Assembly (NCBI GenBank): GCA_022661535.1
Contig: JAKULF010000003.1
Location: forward strand, 310,001 to 374,000
DNA length: 64,000 bases
Origin: Eutypa lata
Taxonomy: Eukaryota; Ascomycota; Sordariomycetes; Xylariales; Diatrypaceae
Direction of reading: 5' to 3'
Under the pieces are notes generated by a model. That model had not been told where the DNA came from. It did not search any database and saw only the letters and a program-made list of their open reading frames with translations. Positions within the stretch are counted from its first letter, which is position 1. Every line of letters begins with the position of its first letter. A program made the translations under genes and the position numbers. Positions 1-17,421 of this stretch are shown in pieces.

Positions 1-1863
1 CCGCTATGGTCGCTCTGTCGTCATGCGTGTGTGATGTGCTTTGAACTTGGTCCCCATCACGAAACCCGAACGAACCCCGAGCTGGGTCGGGATTGGATGC
101 CGAGAGATGGAGATGGCGGCTAAAGTGGGTATTACACGAGGTGGGAAAGCTTGGTGAGCTCGGTAAATGAATGTGTATCCTTATACATAGTTCGTAGCTC
201 TTGGATATACCGGGAGGGTATGTGATTGGGCAAGGCAGGAGACGCAATCCCGGGGTAGTATACGCAATCCCTTTGTGTTACACCTAACTTAGGAGATAGC
301 TAGCCTACGGTTGATTAAATATCGCCGATTTCGCTATAAAGCCTCGCGGTCTTTAGGTACTACGGATGTCATTGGTTTCAATTGCTGATAAGATGGCTAA
401 GCTATTATGAAATCATAACTCTTTTGTTGTATCAAGTTCGGCGTGCTTTGCCAAACTAAAACGTTACGTGTTTCCTGCTAGCCAACAAGCGTCAAGCATA
501 TAACATACAGCATCGACACGCTAGCTATGAATTATACACTAGAGACTGCTACAGCTAGAAGTTATAGAAATTGTCAGTGTCGCGGCAGTAAGTGGAGGGT
601 ACGGACATGAGAAGGGTCTCTATATATAACGGCGCCACGCGTCGTCTATTTTGACTTCACCCTTTCCCTGTATATACAACAACAAGCTACGTTATAGTCT
701 CTTTGGCTTATTAGCGTCGCGATAGTTAAATTGTCACAATAGCAGGACCGATGGGAGCTTGGTGGACCTAACGTTGATCCACTGAGCCCTATTTGAGGAT
801 GGGATCACGCCCCCATAGTCCTAGGAGCTTGCTTTCCCCCCTTTTCTTCGTTCGAGCTTTGGCAGAGCGAATACACGGGCTGTTTCTAATGTAATACAAA
901 TTCAGTCTATAATAAATGAGCCAACACCAACAATAGGTGTTAGTAAAAAATAACAGAATTGGAGATTGCTAATAATGTTTGCTTGTAAGAATCATGAGTC
1001 ATAAACTGCTTGCTAACAGTACTGTTTTCTTATTGTTTGATTTTTACGACTTAAGTATATTTAGATGCATCATGTAACACTGGTTCTTGTCAAATATAAC
1101 AATAGGTGGTTGTGATGGCTTAGTCGTTAGAGTCAAAGCCTCCTGGTAATTATGTATATATCTGCATCCCAAAATGTTACGAGCCCCGGCAGCATGCTAG
1201 GGGGTAATTACAACCCTTTTGTTGCAGACAATAAGATACACCAACGAACGTATAGGCTCTGCCTACTATCTAGCTATTCAAGTTAGCGATGAATGTCTTG
1301 TATATCAATATACTTTTTTCATTCTATGATTGCTTACCTCACTTGTCTAACTAGGACAACTTGTCTACAATATGAGTTAAATAATTTATCTAATGGGTTT
1401 CAATCACTTTATATTGGAACTAAGACAAAGCTAAATGTTGGATGACAGCACAATATGAAGCTTGTTAGATTATCGTAAGATCAGCTGGGGTTTCTCCTCC
1501 TTATATGAGCAGGCGTGGTTTAATTTTCCGTATTAATGCATGCCCCATTGTCTTCAGTATAATATTCATGTCCCTAACCTATTGTATATAAATCTGTAAA
1601 AAAAAACTACTTAAGTTGGGAACATTCATTCTTAAAGGTGATGTTCGTCCTTCTGCGAAAACACTTTCACCTCTCCAACTTATTCACCACTTGATATTCC
1701 TTTGCATCAAAAAGCTCAGAACCTTCCCATCACCGGATCTATTGCCCCCTCTACAAAGAGAAACACGTTCAGGTTCCTGTATCCCTATACTATCAAGTGT
1801 TCACTCCTACCCTTAATACTTAACCAACCTCATCTTACTATATATAACGTCTAAACTACGACC
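1..1863. other. Intergenic, no gene seen
   Basis: AT-rich spacer of about 1.9 kb upstream of the MYND gene. It carries only short open frames with no recognisable protein. A stretch near 650-700 contains TATA-like runs, and a run of eight A lies near 1599-1606. I see no convincing gene, RNA or repeat. Confidence 0.6.
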
Positions 1864-3510
1864 ATGGATTCCATAGAGGGACTCTTCCAATCATTTCCTA
1901 CCAGCAAGGAAGGCCTCACTCTACAGGACGCAACATACCGGAAACTAATCCGTGTCGCTCTCCAAAAGTTCCTCGAAGCGCCTCGGAACAGCACACGAGA
2001 TCCTGACTGCGAGCAGATCCGCAGGATCGTGAGCAACGGGCTGACCTCGAAGTTCTGCGAATTCGCCACCCAGCTTAGCCAGTTCGCGCTGTCTAAGCCA
2101 CTCGAAGATGAAGGTTCGGCCAAGTCACACCAGCTACTTTATTACAGGTGGGTGGCGCTGGGGAGAAGTGATGACGAGAATCCCTTTTATACTAGGGTAT
2201 ACACCAGGTCTGAGCTACAGCAAAGAGAACAGTCTCGGAGTTCGTACGCATTCTTGCCTGATGGTCTGACGAATACCAAGATATGCTCCTACTGCGGCAG
2301 ACCAGGAGCACAGAATGGATGTGATGATTGTGAAATCATAATCGATTCACAGGTCATCCACGGTGAAACCTTCTGTGGGCAAGCATGTCTGAACTCTTAC
2401 TGGCCCCAACACAAAACCGCATGCATAGCTCGCCAGAACCTTTACCGTTCAGTGGTGATCCTATATGATCTTTTCCTCCTGATAAAGGAGAAGACATATC
2501 CAGTCCAGCTAGGTAGCGTCCACGAGCAACACGGAATCGTGTTTACTGAAGAGAGGCAATGGGATGAGGCTGCTTATGGGGGTGAGATGGCTATCCACCC
2601 ATTTCCCCGAGCACTTACCTCGTCTAAGGAACAGTTCCGGGCAATTCTCCTCAGCGCGGATTGTGACGCCATGATGGCGATCTACAAACCCTTGCTTGAT
2701 GAGTTCCTCATACGTAAGTCCTAAACAAAGCCCATTTGATGGCCATCGTTGACACGTTACTGACTATTCCTAGCCCTGTGCGCTGGCATTGACGAGGTCA
2801 GTATCAACCCTCGAAATGTGCACATCCCTGTTTGCTCCCCGCACAACGGAGGAAGGTTCAACCACATGTTTGGAACCCACATGCTGCTCCGAGCCACGCT
2901 CAGTTCTGGCGAGCAGTTTGCAATCGACCTCTCAGGGGGCAGGTTCGGCTGGCGCGAAACAGTCGTCCCATGGAGCCAGTGGGTCCAGCATCGCGCCGTT
3001 GGGCCGATCGTCAGCAACGCCTACGGGTGCGTCCAGAAGCAAATGAAGAACGTCGAGCCATTCCTCGGAGTCGAGCCATTCCTCGGAAACATTTCCAAGG
3101 TTGCCAGGAATGAAACGCAGACCTTGATTGAGAACATGCAGATGACGGTCCGCGCCAACATGCTGCGCCGCGGCGTACGAAGTCCAGACCAGTTGCATCA
3201 CCTCTCCGAGGACGAATTCGACGCCCTGACGGAGGACACGCATTCGCTCGCCGCGTCTGCGCTTGACGTGGGACTGGAAAAGCTAAGGGCGTCGAAACGC
3301 TGCCGCTTATATTTCGACCGATCCTGGCAGCCCTGCGCTACGGAGACGTCTGAGCAGGGTGAGGCTCTCTCGCGCGTGTGGTTTACCAAGAGTATGATGG
3401 AGGACCTGAAGGGGCGTAGAGCGGATCTAGGACTGTACAGGAGCATCTGGTCTACACGCTGGGAGGAGATATCAGAGATATTTCAGCGCCTTGGTCACGA
3501 TATGCCTTGA
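1864..3510 (+). CDS. MYND-type zinc finger protein
   Basis: Two exons, 1864-2713 and 2774-3510, joined across a 60-bp GTAAGT...TAG intron. The phases match and give about 528 residues. The MYND finger lies at residues 141-187, with Cys141, Cys144, Cys153, Cys156, Cys171, Cys175, His183 and Cys187 in the expected C-x2-C / C-x2-C / C-x3-C / H-x3-C order. MYND fingers bind zinc and usually mediate protein-protein contacts. The rest of the protein matches no catalytic family I recognise and no SET motif is visible. Exon 2 holds an 18-bp tandem duplication (3051-3086) that repeats the hexapeptide VEPFLG. The start is the first ATG in a good context (accATGg). The substrate or partner is unknown. 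Confidence 0.85.
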
Positions 3511-5350
3511 GGAAGGGACGAAGTGTTGTGGACGCAATGTCGGTTTGTAAAACACTGTAACTAGGGGTTGGTATGACAAGTTGGTAGCAGACATGACGTC
3601 GGCCACTTTTATCACATATCACAACAACAAAATTGTATGGGTAATGGCATGAAAATAAACTTTTGGAGCCACGGGTACTTTGGTCACTTTTTCCTACACA
3701 TGGGACGGACGTTATGGGTTGGGGGATGGTTGGCACGGGTTTGGATTGAACGGGGGTTGGTGGTGCTGTTTGCAGACGTGGAGTCTCAGGACCGTTTCAT
3801 GTCGATGATGAAGGCATATTTTTATGCGTCTTCTTCAGTATGTCTGTTTTATAGTATGAAAATCGATGTTAGGAAGCACAGACACATGTGTCCTCAAGGT
3901 ATATCTATCTATGTGCAGTCTATGTGCAGCGATATTATAAAGTATTAGTATGAGGTTTGCAGTAACTAGCCATGAAAATACTGTGTAAGTATTAGTTAAT
4001 CTAGAGAAATGCAGGGGACGTATCTGCCCGAAAACTAATATTGTAAATAGGGGCCCCTATCTATAAAAAGCCCCTTAATTACGTAATCACATAAAGCAAT
4101 GTACACATATTTTCGAAGATCGTATCGTACTTATATATACAGCACTTCGTAGCATGCACTCAGTGTTAATTAAAACCCTTCTCTTTGGTTACTTGCCTAC
4201 GTGACTCTCCTCGATCAATCTGCCTTCAGTCTGATTTCTACACCATACATTTTGGCGAAGAACGCTTTCCGATTATAAAGAAGGGACAGAACTTGGGAGA
4301 ATCCTCCCCATAGATCGCAAAGCACAGCATCAAGGTTCTTAATCCTGTAGCGAATAATCCAACATAGTAGGTAGTCTATGGTACCGAAAATGGTGAAGTT
4401 CCCCATTGGTGTAGCGGGAGCCGAGATCGAGGCTGCTGGCAATGAGATCACCTTGACTTTGCAATTTTTTCCATTGAGGAATATAGCAGTACTCATGCGG
4501 TGAAGAATTTGATTTTATACCTCGGCCACCGTTGATATTTCTGCCAAACGGTTCCACGTCCTGGGGGAGAAGAAGAATTTATAATCGAAAGAATAGAGCC
4601 ATCTGTAATTACTAACTTGGAACTCCACTTGAAGGTGAGAAGTTATACCGGGCATGAAGCTAAGTAATGCGTGTTGCAGAGAATGCGGTAGTGCCGGAGC
4701 GACTAACTACTTATTGGGATGCTCCGAGTACTACTGCTTCCAATGTTGTGAGATATCTTCCGAGAGGCACATATTCACCATAATCATCCCAAGAATATCG
4801 AAGGCAAACTTTTCTTGCTTTAGCATAACCATGAGGCTCCTACTAGCAGTCTATAGCCCACAATCGTGCATTCTGTACAAGTGTGTAATGGCTCAAGGTG
4901 ATAACTACCAGAACAGATAAATGATACAGCATGAAATATAACTTGCACTAAAATAGGAAGTCTTGCATAATGCATGTAATAAACCACTATTTAACGAGGT
5001 CGCAGCCTACAAGATCACACCTTTTGCAGACCCCGCTTTCTTGTTCAAGACGAACAACGCAACTCTCTGTGACAAGGGCTGTAGGACTTGGAACTAGGGT
5101 TTGATTTAATGTAATAATTTTCTTTGGTCCTCAGGTCCGTGATGACCTTCTATCTGCTCCGAGGGTGTTGGAATGTTGGTTGTCTTTGCAGATATCCTGC
5201 AGCTAACAAGACTTGGCTTGGCTCCATTCCCCGTGTGACACTTTCGACGTTATGAATTTGAACACTCTCATTTCTCTCAGATAGATTTCATGTATTTAAG
5301 AGTAAACACCTAAAATATCCGACAGACACGAGGAAACATCATTAATCATC
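3511..5350. other. Intergenic with weak small ORFs
   Basis: A spacer of 1.8 kb. A plus-strand ATG frame at 4654-4920 (88 residues) begins with two CxxC-like cysteine groups, C-C-R-E-C and C-F-Q-C-C, spaced like a zinc knuckle. It then degrades into non-descript sequence, so it may be a gene remnant. A minus-strand frame at 4215-4496 also has no family signature. I do not call a gene here. Confidence 0.45.
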
Positions 5351-7249
5351 ATGTCTATTGCATATGAATACGCACCTCTCTCCAAAGATACGCACACACG
5401 CGTCATCGAACTGCAACCGGCGAAAAGTACTGTAGAACCACTCCATTGCACTGTGATAGAGATCGAAATAGCCAAGGACTTAGATTACAGTGCGATATCT
5501 TACGTCTGGGGTGCTCCGGACTTCACGGAAGACCTCATCGTCGACCATGTATATCTATTGCGAATCACACGAAACTTGCGCGATGCTTTACTTAGGTTCC
5601 GCCTGAAAGACGAACCGCGTCGGTTATGGATCGACGCTATCTGTATCAACCAGAGCGACGACGCAGAAAAGAGCAAACAGGTTACTTTTATGTCGTCAAT
5701 TTATCGGACTGCCTCATCTGTTCTCGTATGGCTCGGTAATTTCCCCGATGGAGTAACGAGCTTGAAAGAACTCAAGGCTTTGTCGCGAACAGCTTACATG
5801 CGCTCGAATGATGAGTCACAATTCGATAATAATGTGTTAAGACATTTACGAACACTTTCGGACTTACCATGGTTTGGCCGCCGCTGGGTTATTCAGGAAC
5901 TGGTACTCAGTCCGGAACCGATACTATATTGTTCCAGCGAAGACTTATCATGTATCAGGATTGTATCTCTTGTATCACACACAGAGAAGATACCACAAAG
6001 TTTCAGCAAGAGGCACCCCGGCGAATATTTATCATGGATCGGATTTGGATCTCTTGAATCACACAAAGAGAAGAGAACGATGCAACAATTAGTTCAACTA
6101 TGGAGATATTGGGTATTTGGTGTTAAAACAGAGGAAATCCCAGGGCAATCTCTACTCCGACTAGTAATTGACTTCGAGAATCATCAGTGTTCTGATGACA
6201 GAGACATGATCTTCGCGCTCACAGGGTTATTAAGCAATGAAGCCAGATTGAAGAGCCAGGGGGAATTGACTCCCCAGGTAGACTACAGCCTCTCTACTGA
6301 AACGGTCTATGTTCAGTTTGCTGAAGCTGTTTGGTGTGGGTCAGATTATGATACTTATACTCTTCTGTGGGAAGAGATCTGTGCTCGAAGTTGCGCCGGC
6401 CACGGAGATTCGGGGTTTCCATGGTGGGTTCCTGATTGGCGACGGCCTAAATTGCGAGTATCGTTTCGTCGATGGGAGCCTTCAGGGTACATGCTGTCAC
6501 GGTGGGACTATTTCTATGACAGTCGAGTTGACTATATGAAATGCCCTGAGGAGGACGGCGCAATGCCATGGATTAGATCTGGCTTGACGATGGTCGTTAC
6601 AGAGGCTTGGGATCCCCTTCCTGCCGATGCGCATCCGGTAGATACCGCCCGCTGGCTTAGAACTACTTGCAAAGGAATCATTGAGCAGCACTCAAAGAAA
6701 GACGGCGAACATCGAACAGTAGAAAGTCTTCAGCAATTTTTCATACGAAGTACGTTTTTCTGCATTGAGTATACCCTCCCGAATGACTACTGTGACGGCA
6801 ATGGCACTTTGCCTACTCACATTTACGCGAGGTATCCCTCCAATGAAGAGCGTGCAGTTGCTACATTATTTGGAATCATTCGCAGGCAAGACGACTTCTT
6901 TTCCCCGGAAGAGGTACAGATGTTGTCCGAAGTGGCCTATCAGTTGCGGAACAGGAGGGCGTTTTCTTGGTCTACCATCGGACGCCCACCCTCTCTTTCT
7001 AGTAGCATGACAACACGGTTCGGCTTTGGCCCTGATCATTTGTGTCACGGAGATCTCATACTAAGAGGGCCGTCATCTGATGTTCAGGAATATATTGACG
7101 ATTATACGCACCTTGAACTTATTTCAATCGCTGCACGCAAGCTGAATGGATTTACTTACCGAATTGTTGGCGACTGTTACGTATGTATGGACACACCCCG
7201 ATGGGGTAGCGATGAAGTCGAATGTTCCAATAGCTGGACCCTAGTCTAG
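5351..7249 (+). CDS. HET-domain (heterokaryon incompatibility) protein
   Basis: Single uninterrupted frame of 632 residues with a HET domain at the N-terminus. The SYVWG signature is at residues 50-54, and the core motif LWIDAICINQ is at about 92-101, followed by a QVTFMSSIYRTA helix. HET domains are related to TIR folds. In filamentous fungi they trigger programmed cell death when a partner allele signals non-self. The C-terminal 400 residues carry no ankyrin, WD40 or NACHT repeats that I can see, so this is the common stand-alone HET architecture. No intron is needed. The partner locus cannot be told from the context. The HET assignment is secure, but whether this copy acts as an incompatibility gene is unknown. 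Confidence 0.92.
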   Translation: MSIAYEYAPLSKDTHTRVIELQPAKSTVEPLHCTVIEIEIAKDLDYSAISYVWGAPDFTEDLIVDHVYLLRITRNLRDALLRFRLKDEPRRLWIDAICINQSDDAEKSKQVTFMSSIYRTASSVLVWLGNFPDGVTSLKELKALSRTAYMRSNDESQFDNNVLRHLRTLSDLPWFGRRWVIQELVLSPEPILYCSSEDLSCIRIVSLVSHTEKIPQSFSKRHPGEYLSWIGFGSLESHKEKRTMQQLVQLWRYWVFGVKTEEIPGQSLLRLVIDFENHQCSDDRDMIFALTGLLSNEARLKSQGELTPQVDYSLSTETVYVQFAEAVWCGSDYDTYTLLWEEICARSCAGHGDSGFPWWVPDWRRPKLRVSFRRWEPSGYMLSRWDYFYDSRVDYMKCPEEDGAMPWIRSGLTMVVTEAWDPLPADAHPVDTARWLRTTCKGIIEQHSKKDGEHRTVESLQQFFIRSTFFCIEYTLPNDYCDGNGTLPTHIYARYPSNEERAVATLFGIIRRQDDFFSPEEVQMLSEVAYQLRNRRAFSWSTIGRPPSLSSSMTTRFGFGPDHLCHGDLILRGPSSDVQEYIDDYTHLELISIAARKLNGFTYRIVGDCYVCMDTPRWGSDEVECSNSWTLV

Positions 7250-7797
7250 GGCGGTGGTGCCCCTTTCCCCCCCTCTCCTTAGAGCTTTAGCAATGCAAAT
7301 ATAAGGGAATTTCCGATGTGATAACAAATTATGAGGCAAATAGAGCCGTGGTATTTGAGAACTTGATATGATACAGGAGATCATTGTATTAGGCAAAGGC
7401 GGTACAGTGTTTGTTACAAGGCACCAAGAAAAAAAATGGTCGAAGCTAGTTTTCACGCAAAACTTAGATATTCCTGTCATAAAACCAGCTGGACATAAGG
7501 AGGTCTCATGGCCCGCTGGGTTGAGTACTGTAAGCCAGAAGTAAGTATAAAATCGGCGCTCTAATTATCACTACAAGGTAACAAGCGCCAGCCAAGGTAG
7601 GAAATCACATACCCTTACCAAACAATAAGCCAACAAAGCTTCCCGAAATATGGTAATCTCAGCACCACCTGAGTAGTCGTTAGTTGCTTACCCTGTGGGG
7701 ATATACCATTGAGCAGTACAGTTTGTATTGCCACCACGTAGTCACTGAAGAAACCCAAGCATCGTGAGAAATGTGTTAATTTTACGAATTTATTTGA

Positions 7798-7814
7798 GTA
7801 GTAGTAGTAGTAGT
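7798..7814. repeat. GTA trinucleotide microsatellite
   Basis: Five GTA units plus a partial unit, directly readable in the sequence, about 30 bp before a TA tract. Confidence 0.9.
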
Positions 7815-7842
7815 CAGTCTCATCCCTAGGTAATAGTTACGC

Positions 7843-7866
7843 TATATATATATATATATATATATA
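7843..7866. repeat. TA dinucleotide tract
   Basis: Twelve TA units in the 3' flank of the KatG gene. It is a likely length-variable microsatellite. Confidence 0.9.
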
Positions 7867-7952
7867 GAGCCTTTTTAAGCATCGCAGATTTTCAGTAACC
7901 GGTGCAGAAAGCAAAGCAAAGCGAAGCAAGACCCTTGCAAGCTTGGCTCTAC

Positions 7953-12738
<4,786 letters not shown>

Positions 12739-13272
12739 TTACTTGCTTGTCTTGAATGCGGCACTGTGGGCGTGGGACATAGCCCTATCATGGTAATGGG
12801 GACGATGGTGGCCATTTTCGTAAAAGTCCCAGTACTTGGACCATGCCTCCACTGACTCTTCATCAAGCTTCTTGTACTCCTGGTATTTCTGCATGAACTC
12901 GCTATGCTTGTATTTCAGATATTGTTCCATACGAGGGAGATCTTTCAGAATCTCGGGCAGTCCTGCCTTTAATGCGTTGGCTGTGCCTTTGACGCTTGCG
13001 TGAGCTTCTCGGAAAACATCGGTTCCATCTCTGCTAGTGCTACCGGCGGGCTCACTTGCAGTCTGGCCGGGAGTTCCGAAGCTCACAGCCGGTACACCTG
13101 TTCGCCATCTCTTGTGATCTTCACGGTTGGCGGTGAGGTGTTCAACAAGCGCCCGGAGGTGATCGGGTAGATCCCGCTCAGGCTGGTTGTTAGCGAGCCT
13201 TTGAAGACGGAGCCAATGATGGAAGTTGGGGTGATTGGGCTGTTGACTAAGATCGGGGAGGTTGAGAGCCAT
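12739..13272 (-). CDS. Hypothetical protein, 177 residues
   Basis: Open frame from an ATG at 13272 to a stop at 12739, with no intron required. The product is hydrophilic and lacks a signal peptide or membrane segment. Its C-terminal half is strongly helical and charged, rich in Lys, Glu and Tyr (EFMQKYQEYKKLDEESVEAW), and ends in a His-rich tail (HHRPHYHD). I do not recognise a family. Composition and coherent length suggest a real small gene. A downstream exon cannot be excluded because the plus-strand context of the stop lies in ordinary spacer. Confidence 0.55.
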   Translation of the reverse strand: MALNLPDLSQQPNHPNFHHWLRLQRLANNQPERDLPDHLRALVEHLTANREDHKRWRTGVPAVSFGTPGQTASEPAGSTSRDGTDVFREAHASVKGTANALKAGLPEILKDLPRMEQYLKYKHSEFMQKYQEYKKLDEESVEAWSKYWDFYENGHHRPHYHDRAMSHAHSAAFKTSK

Positions 13273-14661
13273 ATTAATAATGGCTAGAAGCTCTGTGGCT
13301 TCGAAACTGGTTGTTGGGGGTTTATAGTTGAATTATTCCATTAAGTAGATGGAATTAAAGGGATGTAGGGATGTAAACAGCGGGAAGTGTAGATGGAAAT
13401 ACACCTATAAAGGTATTGATAGAGGAATGGAAATGAACTTAAGAATTAGGCGGTCTAGAGGTCTGGAAATAAACAAAGTAAATGAATAGAGAGTAATCTA
13501 GCCCGGTTTGATCAGGGTGGTCATTGCATGGGAAACCACAATAGGAAATTATTCCTATTATCTTAAGTAATAATAGGATGTACACGTCCGGTGACAACCA
13601 TTGCATAGTGTGTAGCATTAGCATTTAGTAAACAAATTTAGTTTTTTTCTTCCTCTTATCTTTTTAATACTCTGCCACTTTAAATAATACATACACAGTC
13701 AATGTAGAACGTGTATTTTGTATTGTGCTCTTTGGTAACTTATATATAGTAACCAATTTCATGGTTTGTGCCAGCAGTGATGATAATAGGAAGTGCTGCC
13801 TAACTGGGAGCTAGATACTAAGTTGACAATAGGGGACAATAGGCCCTATTGTACTTATGGCTAGGCAACAAGGTGACCATTTAGTCACTATTCAAGTAGA
13901 GATTCTTGTCATGGTTTATAATAGGGGACAGATCCAAGCTTCCTGGGAGTACCTGTGATTGTCAGTTTATTTTCTATTTTCAGACTACTAACGTCGATAT
14001 GGTTATGGCGCAAAGCTCACTGATAATGGTATTATTAAGCATTGCAATCCCAAGCATCTACCTATTGTTGATTGTATGTAAGTGAATTTTCCTAGCGTGT
14101 TGCATTATACTTGGTTACTTACCATAGCTATTGGTATCCATGTGGATATGACTACTTAGACAAATTAAGTTCCTAGATATTTAAGCAAATTAGCGATGGC
14201 AAACACAGCATACAGTACGTAGATAATATGTACCTACCTATTGACAGCCTACCTACCTACATCTACATCCACTTACCTACCACATATTCACCGCCTAACC
14301 TATTACATATCTTTATAAGTAAATAGGTCCCATGGTAGGTGGGTTAGCTTTAGAATTATCTACCTACTCTACGCCTGCCTATTTTACTACCTGCCTACCT
14401 GCCTAAAGTATCCACCTACTGCAAATCACAACCGCCACCACCACCCACTACTGACAACAAAATCATCATAATAACTTCTTCGATCACCTATCTTCTAAGA
14501 TCTACATAGCAACTTTAAACTTCCATATTTGCCCACAAAGGACCCCAACGTGATACGGTTCTATCGTCATTCTGCCACTGTCGCATTTGGACCACGCATA
14601 CCTCTGGTCGATACCATAAAGCTGCAGTCACAATCTTCGGTTTTGCAAACGCACAGCAATC
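13273..14661. other. Intergenic with TACC-rich tract
   Basis: Spacer of 1.4 kb. From about 14230 to 14420 it is dominated by imperfect CTACCTAC units (pyrimidine-rich strand plus). At 13836-13852 there is a perfect 8-bp palindrome with a 1-base centre, preceded by a direct copy of GACAATAGG. No gene is seen. Confidence 0.6.
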
Positions 14662-16154
14662 ATGTCTACGAAATCTCCCATGGAGCGTCTCCCATCAGAG
14701 GTCATTCATAACATTCTTTCGCAACTGGATGGCGTCCAAAGTTTACGCTCGGCCATCCTCAGTTGCCATTGGCTATGGGCCGTCTTCTCACAGGATAACT
14801 CCAGGATCATCACTCGAGTTATTTACAATCAACTCGATTCATCGGATGTACGACCTGAGGCCCTGATTGCATGGAAAGCATCAACGCTGCCAAAGCCTCC
14901 GACAGCAGCATCGTCCCAGGACATCTGCAAGAATTACCTCAGTGCACGAGCAACTGACCTGCACATCCCCCTCACCACTGACGACGCCGCAACCATTACC
15001 AAGTTTCAGTTCACCGTGGAAAAGCTGGCAGATACATTTGCCAAGGATACCCTCCAAAAGCTATTCTCCAAACATGGAGTGGGTTTGCAAAAGATTGAAG
15101 CGACAGCGTCCGAGAAGAGCCGTATAATGCGCGCGTTGTATCGCTTCGAAATATTCTGCAAGCTGTTCCGCTACCCAGTGATCGGTAGCATTCGTCCCCA
15201 GAGGGAGCAGCTCGGCAAATGTATGTTGCAATTCCTCTCCCAATTCTCGCCTTGGGAGAACGAACAGTTGAGATGCATCTACAAATTCCTTTTCCTTAAG
15301 GTGTCTCCAGGTTAGTGCAAGATTACAATACATATATATTTCGTCGTACATGATACTTATCATTAAAATTAGCGTATAATGAAATAGCGGAACACGACAT
15401 TATGTGGGGGAAAGTTGAAGTTCACCCTATCCGATGCTTTGAGTCTTTCGACTCTAGAGGTCTGCATTCTATCCTCATGAACGGCTTAGATATGATGGCT
15501 GGCGTCTCCGAAGCGGACACATACGCCCGAAAATATGAGCTAATGGTCCCCAATTCCGGATTTATCGACAGATGCGTTCATCAGCTTGACCAAGGGTTGA
15601 AAGATTACAGTCTTCTCCGGGATACCGACAGTGACGTATTGGTTGGCAACTACAGCGATGTGCATGATTATGCCTCCCGAGTCAAGCCTCCTTATTTCCG
15701 AGACCCTGATGATGGACCATTCGAATCCTGGAAATGGGCCTATGGATCGAGTTCATTATCGGAAGCTTCGCGCCAAAAGCACGAGGGACCATTGCGGGAG
15801 TTGGGTTACATCATGTGGGATAAAGAACGGCTTGATGAAATAAGGGTCTTCCAACTTGAGTACCAGTCGCCGAAAAGCGACGATCTCAACATTGATGAGT
15901 TGTACTACCACATCGGGGATGCTGGTCGGGTATATCGTGAATCTCTGAAAAGGAGATCAAAAATATACAAACAAGGCGGAATAGGCTGGTGGGACGTCGG
16001 CGATGAATCCAAGGTTGTGTGGTTGCGCGGAAAACCCGACCCCAACCCCAGCCCCAAACTCAAAGTACCAGTCTGCAGTATAAACATGATGACGATGTCA
16101 CGGGCTGATCATACTCAAAGCTTCCGTGAATTCAGCGCTGCCTTAAAGTTCTGA
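14662..16154 (+). CDS. F-box-like protein
   Basis: Two exons, 14662-15310 and 15373-16154, joined across a 62-bp GTTAGT...TAG intron with matching phase. The protein is about 476 residues. Residues 7-40 (MERLPSEVIHNILSQLDG followed by a serine/tryptophan-rich helix) resemble an F-box, the Skp1-binding segment of SCF ubiquitin ligases. The remaining 430 residues, the presumed substrate-recognition part, show no leucine-rich or WD repeats and match the loosely conserved fungal F-box proteins of unknown target. The ATG context (caatcATGt) is acceptable and is the only one before the F-box. The F-box call is moderate because the motif is short. Confidence 0.75.
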
Positions 16155-17421
16155 TAGAGCTTTTGTTATATGGTCAGCACAACATGGAACCCACGTCATA
16201 TCATCGGCAATCAGTCACCCCCAGGTAGTTAGTTATAGATTACTTAGCTTTCTTCCATAACTAACAATATCTGATCCCCCATCCCTTACACCTTGCCATC
16301 ATCATTCGTACTGCAAGAAGAGTAGACCTATACGCTAGTTAGATATATTATTCTAAAAGGGGTTCATACTCCATGCCATCTCTTTCAAATACTAATGTGC
16401 AATAAAACTTACTATGACTATCACGATGACCGTAAGTAGATTTGGGAAATATTTTGTATTCCGTAGAACTTGTAATATGTCGTATAATACGGACATTGCT
16501 GTGGCCCATCCATTTTCACACGAGACCAGAACAGACCAACCGGTGTACACTGGCAGACACTTTGAGCCATACATTAGCAACTCCTCAACCAAGATGACCC
16601 ACACCCTACAGGTCTGCCTGCGCCTAAACAAAAATCACCGCTCTCTACACACCTGGTTATCGCCTCCTCCCCCTCCATCCCCCATCCCCCATCATCACCG
16701 ACCGACCACCATGCCCCAATCGCCAACTCAACAACCAACCGAAAGACGACATCATTCCCCACATTACCCTCGCACTTGGAAGATATAGCTGTCCACCAGT
16801 CCGGTGTACGTCCGTCTCCATAACCGCCATGGTAGTGTTGATGTCGCCGCACTCGCCCGCGAACACAGCGCGAAGAGGATCATCTACCGGAATGGTTGTC
16901 GTGCCCACCTGAAAGCATTACAGCACTAGATAAGCTAAAGGTTTAGAGCGGGGTGCAGATGATCTAATTTAGAATAGTTAGAGGCCTGTGACGCTAAATC
17001 TCGTTGCGGCGTGTATTAAAAGGGGCATGTCGCGGGCCGTGGAGGTGGTCAATTTTGGTAGTGACTATCTACTATGACTATGTATACTATGAAACAGTGT
17101 TCTAATTTAGATATAAAATGCCACATAAGAGGAAACCAATTCCTGCTCGAGATTGATAGGAGACAGACTAGGTGTGTCCTTAGAATATTAGACTAAATGA
17201 TAACCAACATAGGTAGACCTCCATGCAGTCAAAATTAGGACCTGAAGTGGAGAAAGGAGTGTAGAAAAGTCATCCCCTATGTGTGCCACCGAGCCAAACA
17301 TACGAGATATGGCGGGAAAAGTCGGTTGATTAGGATGTACACAAACTACCAGCTAGATAACTACATATGCCTACCTGTAGATCACTTTAATAAGGTGATC
17401 TGATACTCCTTAGTAACCGCC
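16155..17421. other. Intergenic; possible exon fragment on minus strand
   Basis: Spacer of 1.3 kb. On the minus strand, around 16780-16910, a frame reading VGTTTIPVDDPLRAVFAGEC follows an AG acceptor-like site and looks protein-like. It opens into low-complexity sequence (16650-16760, CCCCAT/CCACC-rich on plus). I cannot attach it to a gene. Confidence 0.4.

Larger units (their letters stand above)
7250..7952. other. Intergenic with microsatellites
   Basis: Spacer between the convergent HET and KatG genes. It holds two simple repeats listed separately and no gene. Confidence 0.7.

Noticed and set aside
14230..14420. CTACCTAC-rich tract as a telomere-like or CRISPR repeat
   Set aside because: Units are irregular, with no spacer structure and no fungal telomere TTAGGG pattern. 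Treated as simple sequence.
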